A stretch of 64,000 nt of DNA from Periconia sp. R9002 (Eukaryota > Ascomycota > Dothideomycetes > Pleosporales > Periconiaceae), in contig JAMAHW010000009.1 in assembly GCA_023627715.1 (NCBI GenBank), forward strand, positions 186,001 to 250,000, given 5' to 3'. How positions within the stretch are numbered: the stretch's first letter is position 1; the number at the start of each line of letters is the position of its first letter. The notes under the pieces were generated by a model. That model was not told the origin of the DNA and made no database searches. It saw only the letters and a program-made list of their open reading frames with translations. Shown here piece after piece: positions 35,092 through 44,371 of the stretch. The translations under genes were made by a program, and so were the position numbers.

Positions 35092-35384
35092 CTTTTTTTC
35101 TTTTGTATTCTTACTTTTTTAAAGTTTTCTGAAACACAAGAGATTTTGTTGATATGTGGGGAAATGGAGTGTTTGGAGGGAAAGAGGCGGGTTGGATGGA
35201 TATGTGATGTTTTCTTGTTAGGAAGGAAGGGGGGGCATGACGATGTGAAGGGGCTTCCATACCGATTTTGATATGTTGGAGATTGGAGAGTGGAGGAAGG
35301 ACGGTGAGAGGGGGGAAGAGGGGGCTTGGAGGAGCGGAGCTGGTCATGCACAATGGATCGATCGTTGCATAGGAAAAAGCAATT

Positions 35385-35443
35385 TGATTGATTGATTGAT
35401 GGATTTGATCGATCGATCGATGAAACAGTGAAACAGTGAAACA
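35385..35443. repeat. Cluster of GATT, GATC and GAAACAGT repeats
   Basis: Three different short-period arrays lie directly next to each other. Confidence 0.85.
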
Positions 35444-36315
35444 AGGGAGATATGCAGAATGAAAATGCCATGCAAATTTTCTTCTTCGATGTTTTGCAGA
35501 TGAGGCCAAAAAACAAAAACATGCCAACTATGGAAGCCAACGAGATGCAAAAGAGAAAACATGCAACAACTTTTTTGTTTTGCTGTTAATACATCAACCC
35601 CGAGCCAACGCAAGTAAGTTAGTGAGTAAGCAAGCAAGCAGCGAATCCATCAATGACACAGGAGTGAATTGACTTTTTCAAAACGTGAGACAGTCGGTCA
35701 ATCGGGTATGTCGGTAAACGCGAAAAAAGGGGTGTGATGAAGGCAAGAAAGGGGCGCGGAGAATAAAGCGGTCGTCAGGTGATTGAAGTGTATGCATGTG
35801 CGTAGCATGATGACGTGCAGCCATCAACACTTCCCGTTCCGTCGACGTGCATGAAGCCTTGTCGTGGATTGTTCGCGAAGCTGGCCGAATCACGCCCGAG
35901 TTGTCCTTTCACTCCATCGTTCCGTTTGGGTGGGTGTTCGGATGCGGCAAGGGCGCTTGTGAAAGATGAAAGCAAAGTTATGCAAAAAAAGAATCCCGGT
36001 CCAGCTGAGAAATGTGCCTGTTTGTGCGTGGCTTCCCCCCCCTTCGCGTGGGGCACGCCTTCTGGAATGAGACGTCAGTCGCACACGTGTGCTTCGGGTC
36101 TTTTATTTTTTTCCCCACGCTTGAGCTGCACCTCAGCTCTCCGTGTCGCTGGAGGAAATTTTTCCCTTCCACTCTCCCTTTCATCGGTCAAAATCATGTC
36201 TTGGTAAGTCGCGGGCTCCGGTCATCTGATTCTCGCCTAGCAAGCGGCGAGACTCAAAGATAACTTGCCGCTTTCACTGTCACCGCCTAAACGTAGGCCG
36301 ATTGGGATTGCAGGC

Positions 36316-37768
36316 TTAATCAGGCGTAGACAATGCGCCATTCTCACCGTAACCCCGTAATGCTGTCAAGGCCCGATCCAGTTCACCGTCTCCAACAGTC
36401 ACAGTACCGGCACGCGCTGTGCTCAGATAGCTCATCTCGACGGGGCTTTCGAGCTGCCCAGATGTGGCTCCTACTAAGCGCCCGGCGATGCCGCACACAA
36501 TGCCAGTGCTCTCCATGGGAAGTTCGCGAAGATCGAGCATGATGGGGATGAGAAATTCGTCCTTGGCACCAAGGAGAATGTCTGGCGCGAAGTTGCCAAG
36601 TAGCGTTTCGTCGAGGAGGAGCGATGCCGGCTCCGTGTCGGTCAATGTGAGCGACAAAAATCTGTGATGCGGTAGGGAGATGAGGCATTTTACCAGGCCG
36701 AGGTGAAGCGCGTCGTCTGTAGCGCTGGTCATGCTGCTGCGATCTCCACCCGTGTGGAGGCCCAGGTTCTCTTTGCGGCCGGCAACTTGGACCAGGCGCA
36801 AGTTGGGATCGACTGTTGGCTGTATGTTGCAGCGTTTCAATGTAGCGAAAGTGCGCGATTGAAGCTCAGAGACTGTCGCGGGAGGCGGCGTTCCGGGGAC
36901 CTGCATGTCGAAAGATGGAGTGGACGAGGTTTTTCGGCTGTGTGCGCTGGGATTTACGTAGGAGGAAGTTTGATCTTCGAATTGAAATCCGCGATCTTCC
37001 AGGGCATGCACGACCTGTGATCTGTGTCGATTGGAGACGAGGATGTAATCCGAAAAGTAGGTCGTGATGAAGAAGATGGAGCTGCCACAGTTACTATCTC
37101 GTTCGAATTCATCGAGGCATGATAACTCACATTCCAGCCAAAGCGAGCGGGCTCGTGAGCTCAAGGACACGCTGGCCAGCATCAAGACCTTCGCCGTCAA
37201 TTTGCATGACGACGTAATCCTCGGCCGTGATGGATATCTGCTTTCTTTCGTTGGGATCCAGCATGCTCAGCACCGGAACAAAAAATTCGTCCGCCAGCGC
37301 CCGAGAGCAGACTACGGAGCACTCGACAGGCGTGACGGAGATGTTGATGAAAGGGTGTTCGTATGGCCAACCCTGGGGAGGCAGCACCGCCCCATTTCCA
37401 TTTCCATTAGCCGTTCCATTTCCATTGAGATGGGTGATGTGGTTGCGTGATTCATTAGGCAGTAGAAGTTGTAATATGGGCTGCAAGAACCTTGGGTAGA
37501 GATTGAGGGGGATATGAATGAGAGCCAGCTGCGTATCCTTGAATGCGATCATAATGTCAGTGGGTCGTTCTAGAGGGTGGGAAGTTCATGCCAGAGGGTG
37601 TAGAAAGCTCATGTGGGTGGGAAGATGGGGTGCAGCTAAGACGGGATAGGAATGAGGCATATATGGGGTTGGTGCATGGTGCCTTATAAGGCAAGATGTT
37701 GGGGGTAGAGACAGAGAACACACCAGAAACTGTATATGCGCACTGAGCAATGTCATGGAAGACTCCAT
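36316..37768 (-). CDS. ACT-domain amino-acid-binding protein of the CASTOR/GATSL type
   Basis: Exons 37768-37724, 37537-37131 and 37081-36316 give 405 residues. The 186-bp first intron joins SAHIQFL to DTQLALIHIPLNLYP, the usual start of this family, and replaces an internal Met that would otherwise be taken as start. The second intron is read as 49 bp (GTGAGT...GGCAG), giving SPLALAGISIFFITTYFSDY; an alternative TAG acceptor would make it 37 bp. Both halves carry an ACT-like module with the SIFFITTYFSDYILV strand-helix and, near the end, REL-PMESTGIVCGIAGRL. In animals CASTOR proteins bind arginine and control TORC1 through GATOR2; fungal members are uncharacterised as far as I know. A Gly/Asn repeat (NGNGTANGNGNG) sits in the first module. 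Confidence 0.88.
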
Positions 37769-40700
37769 TACGTGCCACGACTGCTAGATAAGAATAGGCT
37801 CTGACCACGATGACAACCGAGCCTGTGAAGGCAACGGGAGGCTACAGGCCTCTGACCGTCTAGATCGAATCGGGACAAGGGGGAAGGGAGGCCGATGAGG
37901 CTGGGGCTGAGGGGGAGTACAGCCAAGGGACGTTGGACCCGAAGGAAGAAGCAAGCAGGCGTATCGGCTTGGTGCGCAAGCTTGAAGAAGCAATATGCTT
38001 CGGAACACACCGTGGTCTGTGAGACTGCGTGTGAGATGTGATAAGACTTGATTTTATGCGGGGAAATGTGTGTCTCAGCGGTTGATGTGTTCTATACCAG
38101 GTTAGTGGCGCTGGCGTCAAAGACAGGATGCTGGTTCCTCTCAGGTTGCTCTAGCGTAGCGTACCTTGTCCTACAGGCCAGTGAGAGGTGTCGTTTTTGA
38201 AGTTCATGCCAGTATATTCACAGAATATGGGCCGATGGTTTGTGCAGTGCGGAGGGAGAATTGGGAACTGTGTGTCGGGGAGGGAGGGTTTGACTTTTTG
38301 TTCAAGCAGTTTTTTTTCCAAATAAAGAAAAAAACACAGAGTAGGACCGAAGGCGTGGAGCTAGGTGTTGCAACGATAGGCCGGCAGAGGCGTGGTAGGT
38401 TTGGGGAGGTGCTGGTGAAGGGGAGACGACAGGCACAGGGGGGGGGGGGATTGGTGTGTAGTCTGGGGTAGAATGGTAGAATGTGCAGCGTGGGGAGGAA
38501 TGCCAAATTTGGGTTTCCCTTCATTGGCGGGCTGCGTCTGCAGTGGCTCACCCGCAGAAGACCCTGCTCAGAAGAGGGAGGGATGCTAACCGGCCGAGGG
38601 CGTGGGGTCGATGGAGCAAGTTTGAAAATAAATGACGATGATGACGCTGAAGGGGGACCGGGAGGAGGCGGGCGGCGGGCGGGTACGGGGCGTGGGTTAG
38701 TTATTTGCGCGTACAGCGCCAGCGAAATCCGACGATATGATGAATGTGGCGGGCGTGCGTGGGATGGGATGGTGTTGAGGGGTGAGAGATGAGGGACGAG
38801 GGGAGAGAGGGGCACACTGCTGTATAGTACAAGTGTACCGTATCCAGCAAAGCACGCGCGAAAGGCAACAAGCAATTCGTTGACGTTACGATGGGGGGGA
38901 ACCGCGGTTTAATAAAGATTTCAGTGCGCCAGGCTGCTGCTAAAGTGGAGTCACGACGATATCGGAATGGTGGAGTCAAGTGAGGCCATCCGAAATTTTT
39001 GTGTGGTGCGCCGCCACGCTGGAACGAGACCAGACCAGACGGCGAACGAGCATTATCTGGACTGGCTGGCTGGCTGGCACACGGCGGCTAAGAAAGAGAA
39101 AGGAAGGGAACAACGAGGGAGGGTTGAAGCATCACGTTGCCCGTATACAGTAGTAGCCATGTACGTATGTAGGCAGGCAGGCAGGCAGCTAACTAGCTCT
39201 CTCTTTGTTCGTGGGCTGCGAGAAAGAACGACACGGCATTATACGACTCGGACAAGACAACCGCACTCTATGGCTAGGTAGTCATCCCGCCCACAACGCC
39301 GTCTCACAAAGAAGCAAACGCTTCCTCATCGGTCACGCCCAAAATTCCCATGGTCGTCATGACATGTCGCCCTCCCGAGCCATGACTCCGCTTTGGTTAG
39401 GACTTGTGAATGGCCTAGGACGTCAAAGGGACCCCGCCATCCCACGCCTGTACCTGACCGTACCTGAGCCATTCACAAGCAAACATTCGCTTTCCATCCA
39501 AATGCCAGTCTGGCGACGTCACATGGTCAAGGGCTTGCAGCAGGGGACCCCGCTCCCCTTTCACCTTCCCCCCGTCGCCCTCGCCTTCAACCTACATGCG
39601 CATGAGTTATCGAGATGAACTTGTAGGGCTGATATCTCGCAATCTTGTAGGTAACCAACTCGGCTGACGACAGCATCCCCAATGGTGCGCCCACCCCTCA
39701 TTTCGAGGCCTTGGGGGCAGCCGTCGTGGTGGTGGAAGCGATCTAGCCGCCATGATTATTGTCGCCCTCTCTCCCCCCAGCTCCCTACATATGTACATGC
39801 CGTAGAATGTATGTGACGAGACGGCCTCCTGCCTGCGTACCCACAATAAGCATGTCGGAGAAAGGCGAATATGTACAATGTATGCGCATGTACATGTAGG
39901 TGGGTACTAAGTATGTATGTATGTGTAGGAGAAGAGTGTTGAGGGTGGTGGTGGGTTAGGAAAGGTACCGACTGCACGCCCGCGCGCTGCCGTGTAACAA
40001 GAGTCCCTCGACTGTGCCAGTTACAAGACAACACCTCGCACGCAGCACCAACTAGCTAACTCCATGGCAAATACCGTCTACCCCGCAACTGCAACACAGC
40101 ACATTCATCTGTCGTGCGTGCTTACCTGAGGGATGACGTGGTGCTGCATTTTCCCCGGATTCGCGGATACCTACATGCCTGCTTGCATTCACAGCAGAGG
40201 AGCGAGGGAGAGCTCACAGCTTTCGAAACCTTGCTGTCCTCATCCGGTAACCCGCGAGACGTGCAACAATATCCACGCCCCCGTACCGCATCAATCAATC
40301 TAACAGCATCAAGCATGGGCAATGACGACCGTGTTCGACCCCTCCCCTCCCTCTCCCTCTACTCTTCGCTCGCTCGCTCGCTCTTCCCCCACCGCGGCCC
40401 CTGCGTGCATGTATGCAATATCTCCCGCTCCTAATCCCAATCAAACCAACCCATTATTGAAGGGTTTGCGCGGGAGACGCTGGAAATGTCCAAACCCCTA
40501 CTTAGTTCCCAACTCTACTCCTACCTACTAACCCAACCCTCTTAGATATTGCGTGGGGGTTAACTACCATGCAACTATTCGCAAACCCCTACAGAGTTCA
40601 AAGCAAGAAGTTCCATAGCAACTCCGTCTCCGTCCCTGGAACGAGCCGAGCGGGCGGGCGAGCGGGCGGCGTGACACCTTGTACAGTCCTGTACATATGG

Positions 40701-41750
40701 TAAACTTTACTCCACCACCTCATCTTAACACCAGGGCATCCATCGCTATTACCGCTCGCACGTACATCCGCACGCACGCACACACGCACGTCGACCCTCG
40801 CTCGTGTCCACAGCGCGGGCGTCGCGCGCCGTCACCCACTCTCGTGCATCGTGCGCAGCTTACTTACTTTGCCAGCTCATCATCATCAAAAGCGCGCGCG
40901 CGCAACAATAACAACACACTTCCCTTCTCTCCACAATTAACTAACCCAACCTCTGCGCCTATGTACCTATATTGAACTGCATTGGAGAGGGGAAAGGGGA
41001 AGCGGAACGAAGCCCGCTTTTGCAGTTCGTGCGTTGGTGAGTGGGGTTCTTTGTTTGTTCTTCCCGGCGTTCGCCTAGCTACTGGATAGATAGGTAGGTA
41101 GGTATTGTAGATCAAATGGGGATTCTTGTGTGTTTTTGTACGGATGTCCCCACAATACATACATCAATGAAGAAAGGATGGCGTTTCTCGCCGTTTTTTC
41201 GGGCGTAAAGAGTGAAAGGGGATCTACCGAGGTAATAACTAAGTTGTCCAACAATGATATGTAGGTACCTTCAATGTAGTTAGGTAAGTAGTTACTTGCA
41301 CCACTCCCGTCAGATTTCCCCACATAGTCATGCACAAGAAAGAAGGAAAACGCCATACCTACTAAAAAGTACGAGAAATAGCATCATCATCTCACGCGTT
41401 CCACAGCATTCATCAAGACATCACTTTCACTCGCGATTATGCAATCTCATGCGTCCATGTCTGTCCCCTCGAGTCTTCTCATTTAGTAAAACAATTACGC
41501 TGTGTACCCACTCCACTCTTCCTCTCTTCATCCTACATAGTATCAATACTGATCATTCCAACATTGATCTTACAACCACACACACACACAAATCTACCTA
41601 ACCGTCCTTCCTTCGTCCCTCGTCCCTCGATCGACCGGGCGTGCCCTGTGTCCTGTGTTGTGTCGTAGTAAACAAAAACTTGCTCGTTCCCTCGGTTGTT
41701 AATGCCGTTTCCGCTCGTGGTCGGTGAAGCAAGCAAGGACAAGAGAGAGG

Positions 41751-41798
41751 GGGTTGGGTTGGGTTGGGTTGGGTTGGGTTTGTGTGTGTGTGTGTGTG
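41751..41798. repeat. (GGGTT)6 followed by (TG)9
   Basis: Six perfect GGGTT units run straight into a TG array. It differs from the TTAGGG fungal telomere repeat by one base per unit. Confidence 0.9.
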
Positions 41799-42187
41799 CT
41801 ATACTTAACTTAACCTACTATATGTATGATGTATAGTGCTCGTGCTCGTGCTCGTGCTCATCCGCTTGATCGGTGGTTTTTTGTGGGAGATGAGATGGGC
41901 ACACGACATCGTACCGTTCACGGACACGGACACGGACACGATATCGTGAACGATCGGCATGTACGTCGCGTTTGCGTTTGTGTAAGTAATTACGTTTGGG
42001 TAAGAGTAGATGGATTGGATAGGATAGTGTTTTGGTGCTTGAAGGAGTTTGATTGCGGGGGGGTTCCTCATTCGAATCGTTGCACGTTCGTGTTTTACGT
42101 GTGGGGTTTGTGGGTGGGTAGGTGACGTGCAGATACGCGTGTCGAAGCGAGATGGGTAGGTAGTTGTTGTGGGGAGAAATTGAATTG

Positions 42188-42272
42188 AAATTGAATTCGG
42201 ATCCTCACAGAGTATCGCTACCCTGGGTATCGACACAGGTAGGGCCCCTAAAGGGGTACACTTGGTAACGTC
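42188..42272 (-). repeat. Copy of a dispersed non-coding repeat
   Basis: Read on the minus strand this contains TTACCAAGTGTACCCC, AGGGGCCCTACC, TGTGTCGATACCCAGGGTAG, CGATACTCTGTGAGGATC and CAATTTCA in that order. The block TACCTGTGTCGATACCCAGG...ATACTCTGTGA is nearly identical to plus-strand 56453-56491. No open frame; boundaries unclear. Confidence 0.75.
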
Positions 42273-42899
42273 TTGTTGTGGGGAGAGAGGGAGATGATGA
42301 TGTGGGACGGGGTGGGGGTGAGGAGGTTTTGTGCGATTTAGGGTTTTTGTGTGGGGGATTAGGTGTGGTTTGGGAGGGTCGTGAAGAAAAGGTATGGGTT
42401 AGTTTGTGTGGAGGAGGCCATAGCATTCTTCATCCTTTTTCTCTCTTTCGGGGAGAATTGATATAGAGCGGACGGTAGCGAGGAAGCAGTCGTCTTCTCT
42501 CTCTTTCGAACGAAACGCAAAGATCCAAAATACGCCGAAACACACAAAACGAGAACAAGGAATTTTCATGGCAATTGAACTTTTTTTTCTTCTTCTTTTG
42601 CTTTTGTTCGGAATCTTGAGACCATAGAAACCAAAGGCACAAAACACGAATTGAAAATGCCGCCGACAACCCCATTTTTCTCGACAGGAATCATAGAAGA
42701 TGGATCGATTCTTGAATTGGTCAGATTTTGCCAGCCATCCCGATACACGTAATTTCTCCCTTTGTTGAGACTCTGTCCCCCCCGTATACGCCCAAGAACG
42801 CCTGATGGATATTTCCTTCCTTCCTTCACTCTCGTTCGTTGTACAGCGAATAATCCCCGACACAACATATTCGAACGTTTCGCTCCATCTCTTTAGTAT

Positions 42900-43188
42900 C
42901 TAGAGCTTCTCCGCGACCCTGTTCTCTGTCCAACTGTCAGCACATCCATCCTTCCCCTCTCAACACTTCCGTCTCTCCACCCCCTAAAAAACGGCATTCC
43001 CACTTACTCTGCTGAGCCTGATACGGCAGGAGCCCGTGCCTCTTCTTAATCGTGACGCGGTGGCGCGAGTACGTATCATCGGGAGAGAAGCGCGCCGGGT
43101 GCGCAGAGTCGGTGACGACGCCGTCGACGACCTTCTTGAGTGTGTAGACACGCTTGCCGTCGGGTCCGATGGTGTACATGAGATGCAT
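42900..43188 (-). CDS. NOP10: H/ACA snoRNP subunit Nop10
   Basis: Exon 1 (43188-43008) encodes [20 protein letters not shown] followed by [20 protein letters not shown] and [10 protein letters not shown], unmistakable for Nop10, the small subunit that holds Cbf5/dyskerin active in H/ACA snoRNPs, needed for rRNA pseudouridylation and telomerase RNA stability. A GTAAGT donor follows AQQA. Exon 2 is placed at 42925-42900 (acceptor GGACAG), giving KNRVAEKL and a 68-residue protein, a little longer than yeast (58). The next acceptor upstream (CTGACAG, exon at 42933) would give a different tail. It shares a divergent promoter of 500 bp with LCL2. Confidence 0.93.
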
Positions 43189-43688
43189 TTTGAAGTATGT
43201 TTCTTAGTGGTCTGGAGAGGGAGGGGGTTAGTGTGGGTTGTTTGAGACGTTCGTGTGCGGGTGAGGCTTTGGGAATTCTTCGTTTGGAGAAAGTTTTTCG
43301 GTGGGAGAGGAAGGGTTGCGCGGGTTCCTGATTGTAGAGCGCGAATGTAAAAATGTTGTTGGTAGCTTACCGGGCTAAATTAAGGGATAAGTGAGGGGAT
43401 GGATATGCGATTGGGGTGAGTAATGATTGTCGTGCGTGGAAGCCTTTCTTTGAGTGCGGGAGAGCAATACCTTTTTTTCGGCGGTCCGCAAAATTACCCG
43501 TCAAAGCTCCTATCAAACTCTTGGCATCTTTGTCCCGTTTGCACCCCGGCCCCGAAAGCTCCACATCACCATCATCATTCTGGTCAACTTGTCACCAAGT
43601 TAACTCACGTTTCGCACTTCACGGTCATACGCCTCGCTACCCTCTCTCTATTTTGTTTCTTGCAATCTGCACACCACCCACAGACAAA
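43189..43688. promoter_or_regulatory. Divergent promoter of NOP10 and LCL2
   Basis: 500 bp between the two ATGs, with a CT-rich run just before the LCL2 start. No defined operator recognised. Confidence 0.5.
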
Positions 43689-44113
43689 ATGGAGCTCTGG
43701 ACCTTTGTGTTCCTATTCGTATCGTTTATAACGTTCGGAACCACGCACGCGCAATTCGGTTTCTTCGATCAAATGTTCGGCGGAGGCGGAGGTGGACACC
43801 AACAGCAGCAACAAAATGTTCGCAGCGATTCACAGTGGTATCAGTCGCAGTATGAAGGAGGTAAACGATCATGTATTCCCGCCTTCATGAATTTCCCGCT
43901 AACATTGATTGCTATGTAGCTCACTGCGACAAGTACCTCTGTCCCGGCACCCTATCGTGCGTGCACTTCCCGCACCACTGCCCCTGCGCCTGGGAGACAG
44001 TCGAGGAGAAAGCAGAGCTTGGAGAGGGGATTTCGATTTGCGCGAGTAAGGGCGGGTACAAGGAGGGTGAAACGCTGAAGAAGATCGAGTTAGCCAGGAA
44101 GGGGTTGCTATAA
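43689..44113 (+). CDS. LCL2: Lcl2 (long chronological lifespan protein 2)
   Basis: Exons 43689-43860 and 43920-44113 (59-bp intron) give 121 residues, the usual length. A signal peptide ([19 protein letters not shown]) is followed by [14 protein letters not shown], a Gln stretch, WYQSQYEG, and the conserved Cys core [24 protein letters not shown] and ISICASKGG. These are diagnostic for Lcl2, a small secretory-pathway protein whose yeast mutants are altered in lifespan and are thought to act with ER-associated degradation. The intron splits the Gly-Ala junction before CDKYLC. Confidence 0.94.
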
Positions 44114-44371
44114 GGCGAACATAGCAGTGGCAAGAGGTTGCAAGATTGAGGGCTTCGCTGGGGAATGATTGATGTGTACATGATTAGACCCGCCTGTTAT
44201 ATGAAGTTTGTTGGAAAGATAGCAGGATTCTGATTCTACTGCAAGAAGTCGTTGATCTCGTTAACCATGGCCGCCATTGGCACTGTTTTTGATTCCCGTC
44301 GCCGTCCTATTCCAATATGTAAATCCCAGCCAGATTGCCCTAGCGCCCAAAACGAAAGAGAATGCCACCCA
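44114..44371. terminator. Convergent 3' region of LCL2 and the coiled-coil gene
   Basis: 258 bp. It may contain an alternative last exon of the coiled-coil gene at 44306-44236 (see findings). No classic terminator is expected in a eukaryote; polyadenylation sites were not pinpointed. Confidence 0.35.

Larger units (their letters stand above)
34191..36315. other. Gene-free, microsatellite-rich region of about 2.1 kb
   Basis: Lies between two converging genes. It holds (ACC)n at about 34520-34543, an A26 run at 34744-34769, (CT)n at about 35066-35091, (GATT)n at 35385-35400, (GATC)n at 35407-35422 and GAAACAGT repeats at 35422-35443. A promoter-like stretch ends at an ATGTCTTG|GTAAGT start-plus-donor near 36196 that leads into no gene. 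The open frames found (for example 35040-35540) are low-complexity artefacts. Confidence 0.6.
37769..42899. other. 5.1-kb gene-free, simple-repeat-rich region
   Basis: No gene could be supported on either strand. The strand shows long purine or pyrimidine skews and many short tandem arrays: CTGG (39058-39076), GGCA (39172-39188), GTAT (39910-39925), CGCT (40366-40382), GCAC (40771-40790), GGGTT (41751-41780), TG (41781-41798), CTCGTG (41838-41858), ACGGAC (41920-41940). It also holds one copy of the dispersed repeat (42188-42272). Open frames such as 38204-38875 are Pro/Ser-rich products of composition. It may be long 5' leaders and promoters of the flanking genes (both are minus-strand, so only the left gene starts here), or DNA for a non-coding transcript. 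Confidence 0.6.

Noticed and set aside
35040..35540. 166-codon minus-strand open frame
   Set aside because: Runs through CT and GATC microsatellites; low complexity.
37127..37552. Start of the ACT-domain gene at the internal Met (MIAFKDTQ)
   Set aside because: Splicing from 37724 to 37537 gives a start (AHIQFLDTQLALIHIP) that fits the family better and keeps phase.
38204..38875. 223-codon minus-strand Pro/Ser-rich open frame
   Set aside because: Composition explains the length; repeated Pro runs, no domain, no splice logic, and a T-rich tract encodes a stretch of Phe.
42060..42090. Sequence resembling a tRNA B box (ATTCGAATCG)
   Set aside because: No A box at the right distance and no acceptor-stem pairing on either strand.
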